Assembly (NCBI GenBank): GCA_041392845.1
Contig: JAWKLG010000012.1
Location: 1 to 64,000, forward strand
Source of the DNA: JAGQWW01 sp041392845
GTDB taxonomy: Bacteria; Bacteroidota; Bacteroidia; Chitinophagales; Saprospiraceae
Reading direction: 5' to 3'
Length of the DNA: 64,000 bases
This document shows, in pieces, positions 46,156-55,630 of this stretch. Position 1 is the first letter of the stretch. The number at the start of each line of letters is the position of its first letter. The notes below the pieces were generated by a model. The model was given only the letters and a program-made list of their open reading frames with translations, did no database searches and was not told the origin of the DNA. A program made the translations under genes and the position numbers.

Positions 46156-47139
46156 TTATCTACGCCAATTTTCAGTTAGCAATTCTTCTAATTTACCGGC
46201 AAGTTCCATTCCGGCATTTCTACCGGTGCCTTTAAAAACCAATTCACCTTTTTTAAAAAATTTGACCTCAATTTTTCCTTGCATACTTTCATTGACCTTT
46301 CCTTTCATGTCACCTGAAATTGGCGAAACCAAATCAGCCCCTGCAGCATGGATGCCCGTTAGTTCCAATTGGTAAGTCCCATCTTTGAAAGCTACTTCTA
46401 CTTTTTTTTCAAATAAGGATGCCTTCATTTTGGCGCCAGTATAGGTTGCAAATCGATACAACTTTCCTTCCCACCAGAATCCAACAATGTATCCTATAAA
46501 ATGTGAACCACGCCAGGGAATATGTGCAATTGAGGCCATCACACAAACCTCCTCATTTGATTCAAAATGATTGGACTGCATCCATATCCATGACTGAGGA
46601 AAGGAAATACCCCAATCTTTTTCTATGTAACCCTTGCCTTTGTCAAAATGGACTGGAACATCATTTATTTTTAAAACACCTTTATAATAATGGTGTAAGC
46701 TTACTACTCCATGATAACACTCCATAAATGGAACAAAAGAATACCAGCCCATAATTCCAGGCGCTCCCAGCATTTTGGGCCAGGGAATGCTGCGGCTGAT
46801 TTTTAATTCTCCATTTAATCCGGGTAGTTGTAGTATGATTTTTTCACTTGAAAAATGGTTGTCCTCAATTTGAATGTAAAAGCCATTTTCAGACGCTTTG
46901 AATTTTTTAAAATCAAAATCATAATAGAGGGCCTTGTTGTTTTTGCCATCCAAAACCTGGATAAAGGCATGTTTTTGACCCACCTCATCCATAGCGATTC
47001 CTGGAATGATAGCAAAAACATGGTTTTCTGCTTCATCAACTATTTTAAAATACCAACCTTCGAAAAAGGACTTTTGCTTTCCCCAGCCATGATACATGTC
47101 CGGATTCCAGGTTGCTTTCCATTTTTTTAAAAAATTCAT
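46156..47139 (-). CDS. Tocopherol cyclase-like family protein
   Basis: This 327-residue protein has the start WNPDMYHGWGKQKSFFEGWYFK (about 11-32, split here by the GWY motif) that marks the tocopherol cyclase family, plus IPGIA, GWYSFVPFMECYHGV and KDWGISFPQSW (about 176-190). In plants and cyanobacteria these enzymes close the chromanol ring; Bacteroidota members are widespread, but no tocopherol pathway gene is visible here, so the real substrate is probably another lipid or terpenoid. No signal peptide. Confidence 0.75.
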   Translation of the reverse strand: MNFLKKWKATWNPDMYHGWGKQKSFFEGWYFKIVDEAENHVFAIIPGIAMDEVGQKHAFIQVLDGKNNKALYYDFDFKKFKASENGFYIQIEDNHFSSEKIILQLPGLNGELKISRSIPWPKMLGAPGIMGWYSFVPFMECYHGVVSLHHYYKGVLKINDVPVHFDKGKGYIEKDWGISFPQSWIWMQSNHFESNEEVCVMASIAHIPWRGSHFIGYIVGFWWEGKLYRFATYTGAKMKASLFEKKVEVAFKDGTYQLELTGIHAAGADLVSPISGDMKGKVNESMQGKIEVKFFKKGELVFKGTGRNAGMELAGKLEELLTENWRR

Positions 47140-47221
47140 AAAAAGGGGATATGATAAGATTTTCTCAAGTTCAGGAAAATTAAATAGATTTGAGTGAATA
47201 TTTAAACCTAAATCTTTTTGA

Positions 47222-48280
47222 ATGACCCGAGCGGCCTATCTTTTTCTTTTTTTCATTTTGCTTACCTCTTGTTCTCGCTTATTTTTTGGGCCTGATCCTG
47301 AAGGTTCACCTATAGAGAGTTTTGAGTATTTAAAAGAAGAAGTCGGTCAGCGCTACAGTCTCTTTGAAACCAAAAATCTTGATTGGGAATCCATTTCTGC
47401 TACCTACGAAAGCCAAATAAAAGACTCCATGTCCAGTGAAGAATTGCTGGAGGTTTTGGGAGCTTATTTGGGTGAACTACAAGATGGACATGTAAACATT
47501 TATACCGACTTTGACTATTCAAGAAATTGGGATTGGTACCTCGATTATCCGTCTAACTTTGACATGGAAATTATCGAACGGAATTATTTAGGTAAAAGAC
47601 ACTGGCGCACAGGACCATTCTTTCATACCATTATCGATAGCATCGCTTATGTTTATTATGGAAGTTTCTCGACTCCGATTGCTGGAAAATATCTAAATGC
47701 TTTGCTGGAAAGGATTGAACCATGCAAAGGCTTGGTCTTTGATATTCGAAACAATGGAGGTGGAAAATTGAATAATGTAAAAATGCTTGCATCCAGGTTC
47801 GCAGACACTACTCGTGTACCGCTCCAATTTTATTTCAAATCAGGACCAGGTAAGGATGATTTCGCAGGTCCTTTTGATTATAAAATTAAACCTTCCACCA
47901 AAACGACCTTTACAAAACCTATAGTGATTTTAACCAATCGCAAAAGTTATTCTGCTGCAACTTTTTTTCCGGCACTTATGAGTGCATATCCACACGTAAC
48001 CATTATGGGAGACACTTCAGGAGGTGGGGGAGGAATTCCTTACCATTTGGAATTGCCCAATGGTTGGAATTTTAGAATCAGTACTTCAATTACCAAAGAT
48101 GCGCAAGGGCGTGATATCGAGCTGGGCATTCCACCAGATGTGGAGGTGAGTTTGGATCCCTTAGCTGTTCAAATTGGACGCGACAATATCATTGAAACTG
48201 CTTTTCAATACATTCAGGATAAAAATTCTACGAAAAAAGAGGTACCTCAAATTATAGAGGAAGACCAGGGTCAGGAATAA
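47222..48280 (+). CDS. S41 family peptidase, lipoprotein
   Basis: This 352-residue protein has a lipoprotein signal (LFFILLTSC, lipid-modified Cys about 17) and a tail-specific protease fold: ELQDGHVNIY (about 88-97), VFDIRNNGGG (about 176-185), and the catalytic serine region NRKSYSAATFF (about 239-249), followed by GDTSGGGGG and LGIPPDVEV. The PDZ domain common in CtpA seems to be missing, as in tricorn-like/IRBP-like S41 members of about this size. Probably a periplasmic or surface protease. The 3' end overlaps the convergent deacylase gene by 10 bases. Confidence 0.82.
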   Translation: MTRAAYLFLFFILLTSCSRLFFGPDPEGSPIESFEYLKEEVGQRYSLFETKNLDWESISATYESQIKDSMSSEELLEVLGAYLGELQDGHVNIYTDFDYSRNWDWYLDYPSNFDMEIIERNYLGKRHWRTGPFFHTIIDSIAYVYYGSFSTPIAGKYLNALLERIEPCKGLVFDIRNNGGGKLNNVKMLASRFADTTRVPLQFYFKSGPGKDDFAGPFDYKIKPSTKTTFTKPIVILTNRKSYSAATFFPALMSAYPHVTIMGDTSGGGGGIPYHLELPNGWNFRISTSITKDAQGRDIELGIPPDVEVSLDPLAVQIGRDNIIETAFQYIQDKNSTKKEVPQIIEEDQGQE

Positions 48281-49203
48281 GCTATGTTGAAAAGTGCATC
48301 CCCTTGATTTACAACCGGGGCATTGTTGTGACCTATGATGAAACCAGATTTTTTTGCCAAAATTGGCTCTGTTTCCTGTCCATATGGATCTCCAATAGTT
48401 CCAATTTGCTCTTTATAGTTTACAAAGTTTCCTGCTGATTTTGTCCAAATGAAAATTCCGGATCTCGGAGCCCTTTGCCAGGTACTTTTTTCAAAATGTT
48501 GGTTTTGACTTGGAACCTTTTGCCCTGTCATCATTCCTTTTGAAATCAGTACATTCTTAATTCCTTCCATTCCTTTTTGAATTACAAATCCATCCAAACG
48601 TGTGGATTCGCCTCCTTCAAAAACAAGGATGGGCTTATGGTTTTCAACTCCAAATTTCCTTAAGGACTTAGAGATTAATTTGGTGGAAACTGTTAGCGGA
48701 GCATTGAATGCTTCTGCTAGTTCAATACTTGCCTCATGTTTAGGGGCGATACGTACCTGAGGGTAATTAAAAAGACTTTTCCCTCCGGTATGGAAGTCAA
48801 GGCCAAAGTCGATAAGCGGTACAATTTTCTTGCTTAAATTCCAGGCAACTCTGGAGGCAAGAGAGCCAGCTGAACTTCCGGGAAAACTACGATTCACATC
48901 CTTTCCATCCGGAACATCCCTGCTGAAATTGATGAATCCAAAAATATTCAAAAGTGGAATGACTATAACTGATCCAGATTTCAGATTTTCAAACCAGCCT
49001 TGTTGCAGGGTTCTTCTTACAATTTCAACTCCATTGATCTCGTCTCCATGCACGCCACCCTGAATTAATGCAACCGGTCCGGGATTTTTACTCCTAAAGA
49101 CAAAGGCATTGAGCGAAATGGGCGTTCCTGATGGTAGCCGTCCCACAGGGATTTTTACTAGCTTTGAAGTTCCAGCCTCTATTTTAACTTTGTTGATTTC
49201 CAT
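48271..49203 (-). CDS. Succinylglutamate desuccinylase/aspartoacylase family (M14) deacylase
   Basis: This 310-residue zinc enzyme has ligands in GGVHGDE (His52, Glu55) and DFHTG (His138), substrate-binding DVNRSFPG (102-109), and a late catalytic Glu probably in VFEGGES (about 205). The C-terminal beta-domain (about 240-310) is typical of the AstE/AspA group. It removes an acyl group from an amino-acid amide; the exact substrate is not predictable. Cytoplasmic. Confidence 0.83.
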   Translation of the reverse strand: MEINKVKIEAGTSKLVKIPVGRLPSGTPISLNAFVFRSKNPGPVALIQGGVHGDEINGVEIVRRTLQQGWFENLKSGSVIVIPLLNIFGFINFSRDVPDGKDVNRSFPGSSAGSLASRVAWNLSKKIVPLIDFGLDFHTGGKSLFNYPQVRIAPKHEASIELAEAFNAPLTVSTKLISKSLRKFGVENHKPILVFEGGESTRLDGFVIQKGMEGIKNVLISKGMMTGQKVPSQNQHFEKSTWQRAPRSGIFIWTKSAGNFVNYKEQIGTIGDPYGQETEPILAKKSGFIIGHNNAPVVNQGDALFNIAYS

Positions 49204-49391
49204 ACACAGTCTGAATTTGGTGTTTTAGACACAATACTGCTTGAAATTTCTTTAAAATCGTAACTAATATGGTAGTGATTGGTTTATTTTGAAATTTTTT
49301 AAAAATGGATTAAAATTCCATCCACGGTGGATTTGTAGTTTATTTTAATGGGTACTTTTTACAATTTTCTATCAGGTTGTCACGGTTTTTT

Positions 49392-49399
49392 TACTTTTG
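49392..49399 (+). promoter_or_regulatory. Putative -7 box of topA
   Basis: TACTTTTG matches TAnnTTTG about 85 bases upstream of the ATG, in a 280-base gap with no other feature. The -33 element is unclear. Confidence 0.4.
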
Positions 49400-49483
49400 C
49401 ATCCCAAATAAACCAAAAATGCCGGTGGAAAAATGATAGAATAGCACCAAATTCTTCCACCCAATCAAAGAAAAACACACCAT

Positions 49484-51985
49484 ATGTCGAAGAATCTCCT
49501 CATCGTTGAGTCTCCTGCCAAAGCTAAAACCATAGAGAAATATCTGGGTTCAGATTTTACCGTGAAGTCAAGTTATGGTCATATCCGTGATTTGGAAAAA
49601 AGTAATATTTCGGTAGATGTAGAAAACAACTTCGAACCAAAATACGTGGTTTCTCCTGATAAGAAAAAGGTGGTAAAAGAGCTAAAGGATTTGATGAAAA
49701 AGGCGGAGGAAGTTTGGCTCGCAACGGATGAGGACCGCGAAGGAGAGGCTATTTCCTGGCACCTTTGCAAGGTCTTAGGCTTAAATGAGAAATCAACCAA
49801 ACGAATTGTGTTTAGAGAGATTACCAAACCTGCCATTCAAAATGCAGTAAAATCCCCAAGGCATTTGGATTTGAATCTGGTGGATGCACAACAAGCCAGA
49901 AGAATTCTAGATAGATTGGTAGGATATGAACTATCAGAAGTCCTGTGGAAAAAGGTTAAAGGTAACCTGAGCGCAGGAAGGGTACAGTCTGTTTCTGTAA
50001 AATTGATAGTGGAGCGTGAGCGTGAAATCATCAATTTTAAAGCAGAGCCTTATTTTAAAATAAACGCGATATTCCTTGTAAAAAATGACCAGGGAAAAAA
50101 CGTGGAGCTTAGAGCAGAACTACCGCAAAAGTTTGATGGAGTTAAAGATGCCGAGGACTTTATCAATAAATGTAACGGTGCAGATTTCAATATCAATGAT
50201 ATCGAAGTTAAACCTTCCAAAAGGAAACCAGCTGCACCTTTTACAACTTCAACCTTACAACAGGAAGCCAGTAGAAAATTAGGATTCAGTGTAAGTCGCA
50301 CCATGCGAACTGCACAAAAACTGTATGAAGCGGGACACATTACTTATATGCGTACCGACTCTACTGCATTGAGTGATACTGCCATCCAGGCAATTTCAAC
50401 CGAAATATTGCAATCTTTCGGTCAGCGTTATTTGCAGACCAGACAATATAGGAACAAGGTAGCCAATGCGCAGGAGGCGCACGAAGCCATCCGTCCAACC
50501 AATTTTAGTTTAAAATTGGCAGGTACAGATTCAGATCAGGAGCGTTTGTATGAATTGATTTGGAAACGTACAGTTGCATCGCAAATGTCCGAGGCGGAAT
50601 TGGAAAGAACCATTGTAAAGATTGCAATTTCAACAATAAAAGATGCCTTCCTTCAAGCAGAAGGAGAGGTTTTGAAATTTGACGGATTCCTGAAAGTATA
50701 CCTGGAATCAAAGGACGACGATGACGATGAAGAGACCAAAGGAATGTTGCCTCCTTTGAAAATCGGTCAACACCTTCCTCTAAAAGTAATGACAGGAACA
50801 GAAAAGTTTTCAAGACCTCCTGCAAGATATACTGAGGCAAGCTTGGTAAAGAAACTGGAAGAGTTGGGAATTGGTCGTCCTTCTACCTATGCTCCTACCA
50901 TTAGTAGAATCATGGAGGAGAAAAGAGGTTATGTAGTTAGAGAGAGTAGGGAAGGGGAGGAAAGAAAATACAAGGTGATTACCCTTGAAAATGGAAAAGT
51001 TAGTTCTAAAACGGATACGGAAATAACCGGTACCGTAAAGAACAGACTATTCCCAACTGATATGGGAACCATCGTTACAGATTTCCTGGATGAGCATTTC
51101 CCTGAAATCATGGATTACAAATTTACAGCTGATATAGAACAGCAGTTTGACGATATTTCAAATGGCAAAGTGGATTGGACCAAGATGATGAAGGATTTTT
51201 ATTTTCCTTTCCATGATACCGTAAAAGATACCGTTGAAAATGCAGAGCGAGCTTCTGGAGAGCGAATTTTGGGGGAAGACCCTGAAACGGGTAGGAAGCT
51301 TTTGGTAAGGATGTCCAGGTTAGGACCGGTAGTTCAAATTGGTAGCCAGGATGAATTGGCGGAAGATGAAAAACCAAAATATGCCAATCTTCGACCGGGG
51401 CAATCTCTGGAGTCGATAACTTTTGAAGAAGCCCTTGACTTGTTTAAACTGCCAAGAGTTTTAGGTGAATACAAAGGCAAGGAAGTTTCAGTAGGAGCAG
51501 GAAGGTATGGCCCTTATGTGAAATATGATGAAGGAAGTTATGTGAGCATCCCACGTTCTGAAGATCCGCTTGACATAACTTTTGAAAGAGCTAAGGAGTT
51601 GATTGATGAGAAATTGAAGGCTGATGCTCCCATCGGATATTATGACGAAAAACCAATCACAAAGGGTAAAGGCAGATTTGGACCTTTCGTTAAATATGAG
51701 GGTTTGTTTGTCAACGTACCTAAGAAGTACGACTTCGATAATTTATCTGTTGAAGATGCGATTGAATTGATTAAGAAAAAGCAGGAGAAAGAAGCCAATC
51801 GTTATATTAAACAATGGACAGATGAAAAAATCTCCTTGGAGAATGGTCGTTGGGGACCGTTTATTCGTAGCGGTAAGAAAATGATAAGCCTTCCAAAGGT
51901 GGATGGAAAGAGAATGACTCAGGAAGAAGCGGAAGAACTAAGTTTGGAAGATGTGAAGAAGATTATTGCAGCGGCAGGAAATTAA
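49484..51985 (+). CDS. topA: DNA topoisomerase I
   Basis: This 833-residue type IA topoisomerase relaxes negative supercoils. It has a Toprim domain (1-115, IVESPAKAKTIEKYLG and DEDREGEAISWHL), the catalytic tyrosine Tyr288 in ITYMRTDSTALS, and the GRPSTYAPTI motif (about 465). Instead of the zinc fingers of E. coli TopA, the C-terminus carries three TopA C-terminal repeats (about 660-800: GRYGPYVKY, GRFGPFVKY, GRWGPFIRS). This arrangement is normal for Bacteroidota. The terminator at 52001-52040 follows. Confidence 0.96.
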   Translation: MSKNLLIVESPAKAKTIEKYLGSDFTVKSSYGHIRDLEKSNISVDVENNFEPKYVVSPDKKKVVKELKDLMKKAEEVWLATDEDREGEAISWHLCKVLGLNEKSTKRIVFREITKPAIQNAVKSPRHLDLNLVDAQQARRILDRLVGYELSEVLWKKVKGNLSAGRVQSVSVKLIVEREREIINFKAEPYFKINAIFLVKNDQGKNVELRAELPQKFDGVKDAEDFINKCNGADFNINDIEVKPSKRKPAAPFTTSTLQQEASRKLGFSVSRTMRTAQKLYEAGHITYMRTDSTALSDTAIQAISTEILQSFGQRYLQTRQYRNKVANAQEAHEAIRPTNFSLKLAGTDSDQERLYELIWKRTVASQMSEAELERTIVKIAISTIKDAFLQAEGEVLKFDGFLKVYLESKDDDDDEETKGMLPPLKIGQHLPLKVMTGTEKFSRPPARYTEASLVKKLEELGIGRPSTYAPTISRIMEEKRGYVVRESREGEERKYKVITLENGKVSSKTDTEITGTVKNRLFPTDMGTIVTDFLDEHFPEIMDYKFTADIEQQFDDISNGKVDWTKMMKDFYFPFHDTVKDTVENAERASGERILGEDPETGRKLLVRMSRLGPVVQIGSQDELAEDEKPKYANLRPGQSLESITFEEALDLFKLPRVLGEYKGKEVSVGAGRYGPYVKYDEGSYVSIPRSEDPLDITFERAKELIDEKLKADAPIGYYDEKPITKGKGRFGPFVKYEGLFVNVPKKYDFDNLSVEDAIELIKKKQEKEANRYIKQWTDEKISLENGRWGPFIRSGKKMISLPKVDGKRMTQEEAEELSLEDVKKIIAAAGN

Positions 51986-52000
51986 TTCTTCCTAAAAAAT

Positions 52001-52040
52001 AAAAAAAGCGCCATTCGTAATTCGGGTGGCGCTTTTTTTT
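52001..52040 (+). terminator. Intrinsic terminator of topA
   Basis: The stem AAAAAGCGCCA / TGGCGCTTTTT is followed by a T-run, 16 bases after the topA stop. Confidence 0.88.
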
Positions 52041-52051
52041 AGTTGAAATAA

Positions 52052-52096
52052 AAAAGGCATCTCCAAATGAATGAAAATGCCTTTTCTTTATTTTTT
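52052..52096 (-). terminator. Intrinsic terminator of the STAS gene
   Basis: The stem AAAAGGCAT / ATGCCTTTT gives, on the minus strand, a hairpin followed by TTTTTTATTT. It lies 14 bases beyond the end of the minus-strand STAS gene, back to back with the topA terminator. Confidence 0.75.
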
Positions 52097-52109
52097 AAAA
52101 AGATTATGC

Positions 52110-52511
52110 TTACCCGCCTGTTCCGTTGTCCTCAACGTCTACATCGGCATTCAATTCTCTTTCAATTTCTTCCATGTGAACATACTCGATTGCTTCTTCT
52201 AAAGTTGGAATCAAGGTCAACACTGTATCCAGTCTTGAGATTTCAATCAACTTTTTGACAGAGTCATGCTCAATCCCGGTAAGAATAAAAGAACCAAGAT
52301 TCTTCCAAAGCCTGTCGGCCACCAGGATGGAACTCAATCCCGAAGAGTCCACAAACTTACATAGAGATAAATCAAGAATGAGGTTGCGCACCCCTTCGTT
52401 GTACAGGAATACGAATTCGCTTTTCAGATCTGGGGCGATCATTGAATTCAAATTGTCTTCCTCTAATTTCAGGACCGCATATTTATCCTGTTTGTCTAAT
52501 GCATATTTCAT
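52110..52511 (-). CDS. STAS-domain anti-sigma factor antagonist-like protein
   Basis: This 133-residue cytoplasmic protein is a single STAS domain (1-110) with the phosphorylatable serine in FVDSSGLSS (Ser56), as in SpoIIAA/RsbV, plus an acidic C-terminal tail (ELNADVDVED). It probably acts in a partner-switching system; no RsbW-type kinase or PP2C phosphatase is nearby, so the partner is encoded elsewhere. Such solitary STAS genes are common in Bacteroidota. Confidence 0.88.
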   Translation of the reverse strand: MKYALDKQDKYAVLKLEEDNLNSMIAPDLKSEFVFLYNEGVRNLILDLSLCKFVDSSGLSSILVADRLWKNLGSFILTGIEHDSVKKLIEISRLDTVLTLIPTLEEAIEYVHMEEIERELNADVDVEDNGTGG

Positions 52512-52882
52512 AATCGCAGATATTGATTGTATTCAATTCGTAGGAATGCAAAAATATCATTTTAAAGAAATTATCCGATACTTCTTTCCAATTCTTTTAT
52601 TCGACCTCCTGGGTGAAACTTAATTTTTAAATGATTGTTAAACCATATGTAAATCGGAATGCACCTGCCTTTTTGACACAATAAAACCGCTAAGAAATCT
52701 ATTTTTTACATTATTTGGCAGGAAATGCCAGGTGGCATGTTTTTTTCGATCTACTATATAGGGTTAAATTAAACTTTACTTGCACTCCAAACTTTGTAAA
52801 GTTGAAAAATAACTCCTAATATTGTTTTTAAAATAATTTTGGAACCCAAACAAGGATCCAAATTTAATCTGAACTATTTACA
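52512..52882. other. Divergent promoter region of STAS gene and clpC
   Basis: No gene is seen. It carries the STAS -7 box (52549-52556) and a 14-base perfect palindrome (52725-52738, ATGCCAGGTGGCAT), preceded by an overlapping TGGCA...TGCCA repeat and followed by a T-run. The palindrome is about 145 bases upstream of clpC and could be an operator. No Gram-positive CtsR site is visible. Confidence 0.45.
52549..52556 (-). promoter_or_regulatory. Putative -7 box of the STAS gene
   Basis: The minus strand reads TATTTTTG, an exact TAnnTTTG match about 38 bases before the ATG. Confidence 0.4.
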
Positions 52883-55429
52883 ATGGATAAAAAATTTTCT
52901 CCCGAAGTAAGACAGGTTATTAAAACCAGTAGAGAAGTTGCCATGAAATTGGGCCACGACTTTATTGGAACAGAGCACCTGTTGTTAGGGATAGTTGAAA
53001 AGAGGGATTCTTTGGCTGTAAAAGTGCTGGATTCTTTGGAGGTTGACCTGGAGGATTTGGTAGAAAGCATCCAAAATTCCATTAAGAAAATTGCCCCTAC
53101 CAATCATACATCTCTGGAAATTGGAAGCCTTCCTTTAAGCCGTCAGGCTGAAAAGGTGTTGAAGGTTACCATTCTGGAAGCAAAAAATATGAGAGCTGCT
53201 GTTGCCAATCCTGAGCACCTGATGCTTTCTATTTTAAAAGAAAATTCAAGTCAGGCTTCTAAGGTGATGACAGATTTTGATGTGGATTATGAAGTATATA
53301 AAGCTGAATTGGAATTTGTTCGTCAGGAACAGGATTTCAATGCCTCCTTCATGGATCCATATGCTCAAAGTCCTACCGACCCGGAAGAACCATTCGAGGA
53401 AGAAGAACAAACTCGTTATCCTCGTAAAGGCTCTACCAAGTCAAGAACCCCTGTTTTGGATAATTTTGGTAGAGATATTACCAAACTGGCTGAAGAAGAT
53501 AAATTGGACCCCATCATCGGACGTGAAAACGAGATCGAAAGGGTTTCTCAGATTCTTAGCCGTAGAAAGAAAAATAACCCCATCCTGATAGGTGAACCCG
53601 GAGTAGGTAAAACTGCTATCGTTGAAGGTCTTGCCCTTCGAATCAATCAGCGTAAAGTATCCAGAACCCTTTTCGATAAAAGAATCGTGATGTTGGATAT
53701 GGCTGCATTGGTGGCGGGAACAAAATACCGCGGTCAGTTCGAAGAAAGGATGAAAGCCATCATGAATGAATTGGAAAAATCAAGAGATGTAATCCTATTC
53801 ATTGATGAGATTCATACCATCGTAGGTGCGGGTGGAGCAACCGGTTCTTTGGATGCTTCCAATATTTTTAAACCAGCCCTGGCTCGTGGTGAGTTGCAAT
53901 GTATCGGTGCTTCAACCTTAGATGAGTACCGTCAGTATATTGAAAAGGATGGAGCTTTGGATCGTCGTTTCCAAAAAGTAATGGTAGATCCACCATCAGC
54001 AGAAGAGTGTGTACATATTCTTAATAACATCAAACCAAAATATGAGTCCTTCCATAATGTGACTTATAGCGACACTTCGATTTTGGCTTGTGTGAAATTA
54101 AGTGACAGATACATCACCGATAGATTTCTTCCCGATAAAGCAATTGATATTTTGGATGAGGTAGGGGCAAGAGTGCACCTTAAAAACATCCACGTTCCAA
54201 AACACATCGAAGATTTGGAAAAACAAATTGAAGATGTGAAGGAGCAAAAAAATCAGGCAGTAAAAAATCAGCAGTACGAATTGGCTGCAGATTTACGTGA
54301 CAATGAATCTAAATTGGCACGCAACCTTGAGATTGCCAAAAACGAGTGGGAGGAAGAAGCAAAAACCAAGCGTTATCCTGTAGATGAAGAAGATATTGCG
54401 GAAGTAGTAGCCATGATGACCGGTATTCCGGTAAAACGTGTGGCGCAAAATGAGAGCAAGAAACTCTTCACCATGGCGGCTGATATGAAAAAAGCCATCA
54501 TTGGTCAGGATGAAGCCATCAATAAGATTACCAAAGCCATTCAAAGGAACAGGGTAGGCTTGAAGGATCCTAAGAAACCAATTGGGTCTTTCATATTCCT
54601 TGGACCAACCGGTGTAGGTAAAACGGAATTGGCAAAAGCATTGGCAAGATATCTTTTCGATTCAGAAGATGCCTTGATTAGAATTGATATGAGTGAGTAC
54701 ATGGAAAAATTCACGGTATCAAGATTAATAGGAGCGCCTCCGGGTTACGTAGGGTATGAAGAAGGTGGTATTCTTACAGAAAAAGTAAGAAGAAAACCAT
54801 ACTCTGTTGTATTGCTGGATGAGATCGAAAAAGCGCATCCTGATGTATACAATGTGTTGCTTCAGGTTTTAGATGATGGTCAATTAACGGATGGTTTGGG
54901 AAGAAAAGTAGATTTCAAAAATACCCTTATCATCATGACCTCCAATATCGGTGCAAGACAATTGAAAGACTTCGGGCAAGGTGTTGGATTCACTACCCAG
55001 GCTAAGGTTGACAATCAGGAAGAAGTTTCAAAAGGTGTTATTTCAAATGCCTTGAAGCGTACCTTCTCTCCTGAGTTCCTAAACAGAATTGATGATGTGG
55101 TGATTTTCAATACGCTAGGAAAAGAAGAGATTTTCAAAATCATCGATATTACCCTGGCAGGTTTGCACAAACGTCTGGAGGGCATGAACTTTACCCTTCT
55201 TCTGACTGACAAAGCGAAGACTTTTGTGGCAGAAAAAGGTTTTGATCCTCAATTTGGAGCACGACCATTGCATAGGGCAATTCAGAAATACATTGAAGAT
55301 CCATTGGCAGAATTTATTTTGGGTGAAGGCCCGGCTGAAGGTTCTGTATTGGAAGCTGAATTGGATGAAAATGACAACAAATTGATAATTTCCATCCAGG
55401 ATACAGCAAAGTCTGATGTCAACGAATAA
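52883..55429 (+). CDS. clpC: ATP-dependent Clp protease ATP-binding subunit
   Basis: This 848-residue AAA+ unfoldase feeds substrates to ClpP. It has two Clp_N repeats (about 5-145, MKLGHDFIGTEHLLLG), AAA-1 with Walker A GEPGVGKT (about 237), a UVR-type short coiled coil (about 440-480, QQYELAADLRD) that marks ClpC rather than ClpB, AAA-2 with GPTGVGKT (about 574), then a C-terminal D2-small domain. An acidic/basic linker (EEPFEEEEQTRYPRKGSTKS) separates the N-domain from AAA-1. The terminator is at 55446-55492. Confidence 0.93.
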   Translation: MDKKFSPEVRQVIKTSREVAMKLGHDFIGTEHLLLGIVEKRDSLAVKVLDSLEVDLEDLVESIQNSIKKIAPTNHTSLEIGSLPLSRQAEKVLKVTILEAKNMRAAVANPEHLMLSILKENSSQASKVMTDFDVDYEVYKAELEFVRQEQDFNASFMDPYAQSPTDPEEPFEEEEQTRYPRKGSTKSRTPVLDNFGRDITKLAEEDKLDPIIGRENEIERVSQILSRRKKNNPILIGEPGVGKTAIVEGLALRINQRKVSRTLFDKRIVMLDMAALVAGTKYRGQFEERMKAIMNELEKSRDVILFIDEIHTIVGAGGATGSLDASNIFKPALARGELQCIGASTLDEYRQYIEKDGALDRRFQKVMVDPPSAEECVHILNNIKPKYESFHNVTYSDTSILACVKLSDRYITDRFLPDKAIDILDEVGARVHLKNIHVPKHIEDLEKQIEDVKEQKNQAVKNQQYELAADLRDNESKLARNLEIAKNEWEEEAKTKRYPVDEEDIAEVVAMMTGIPVKRVAQNESKKLFTMAADMKKAIIGQDEAINKITKAIQRNRVGLKDPKKPIGSFIFLGPTGVGKTELAKALARYLFDSEDALIRIDMSEYMEKFTVSRLIGAPPGYVGYEEGGILTEKVRRKPYSVVLLDEIEKAHPDVYNVLLQVLDDGQLTDGLGRKVDFKNTLIIMTSNIGARQLKDFGQGVGFTTQAKVDNQEEVSKGVISNALKRTFSPEFLNRIDDVVIFNTLGKEEIFKIIDITLAGLHKRLEGMNFTLLLTDKAKTFVAEKGFDPQFGARPLHRAIQKYIEDPLAEFILGEGPAEGSVLEAELDENDNKLIISIQDTAKSDVNE

Positions 55430-55445
55430 ATAGGAATACATAAAA

Positions 55446-55492
55446 AGGTGAGTACGTTTGCTGCTTTGCGCATTCGTACTCACTTTTTTTTT
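55446..55492 (+). terminator. Intrinsic terminator of clpC
   Basis: The stem AGGTGAGTACG / CGTACTCACTT has an 18-base loop and a long T-run. Confidence 0.85.
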
Positions 55493-55543
55493 AAATAATA
55501 GCTTATTTCTTAAATTAAAGGGAAAATATTAGGTTTGGGAAAT

Positions 55544-55551
55544 TATTTTTG
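55544..55551 (+). promoter_or_regulatory. Putative -7 box of the infC-rpmI-rplT operon
   Basis: TATTTTTG matches TAnnTTTG about 80 bases before the TTG start of infC. Confidence 0.4.
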
Positions 55552-55630
55552 TGACTTGAACCTTCCAGCTATAAATCCCTTATATATACTGGATATTTAA
55601 GATTAATTTTTTCATAAAACAAAATTTCAT

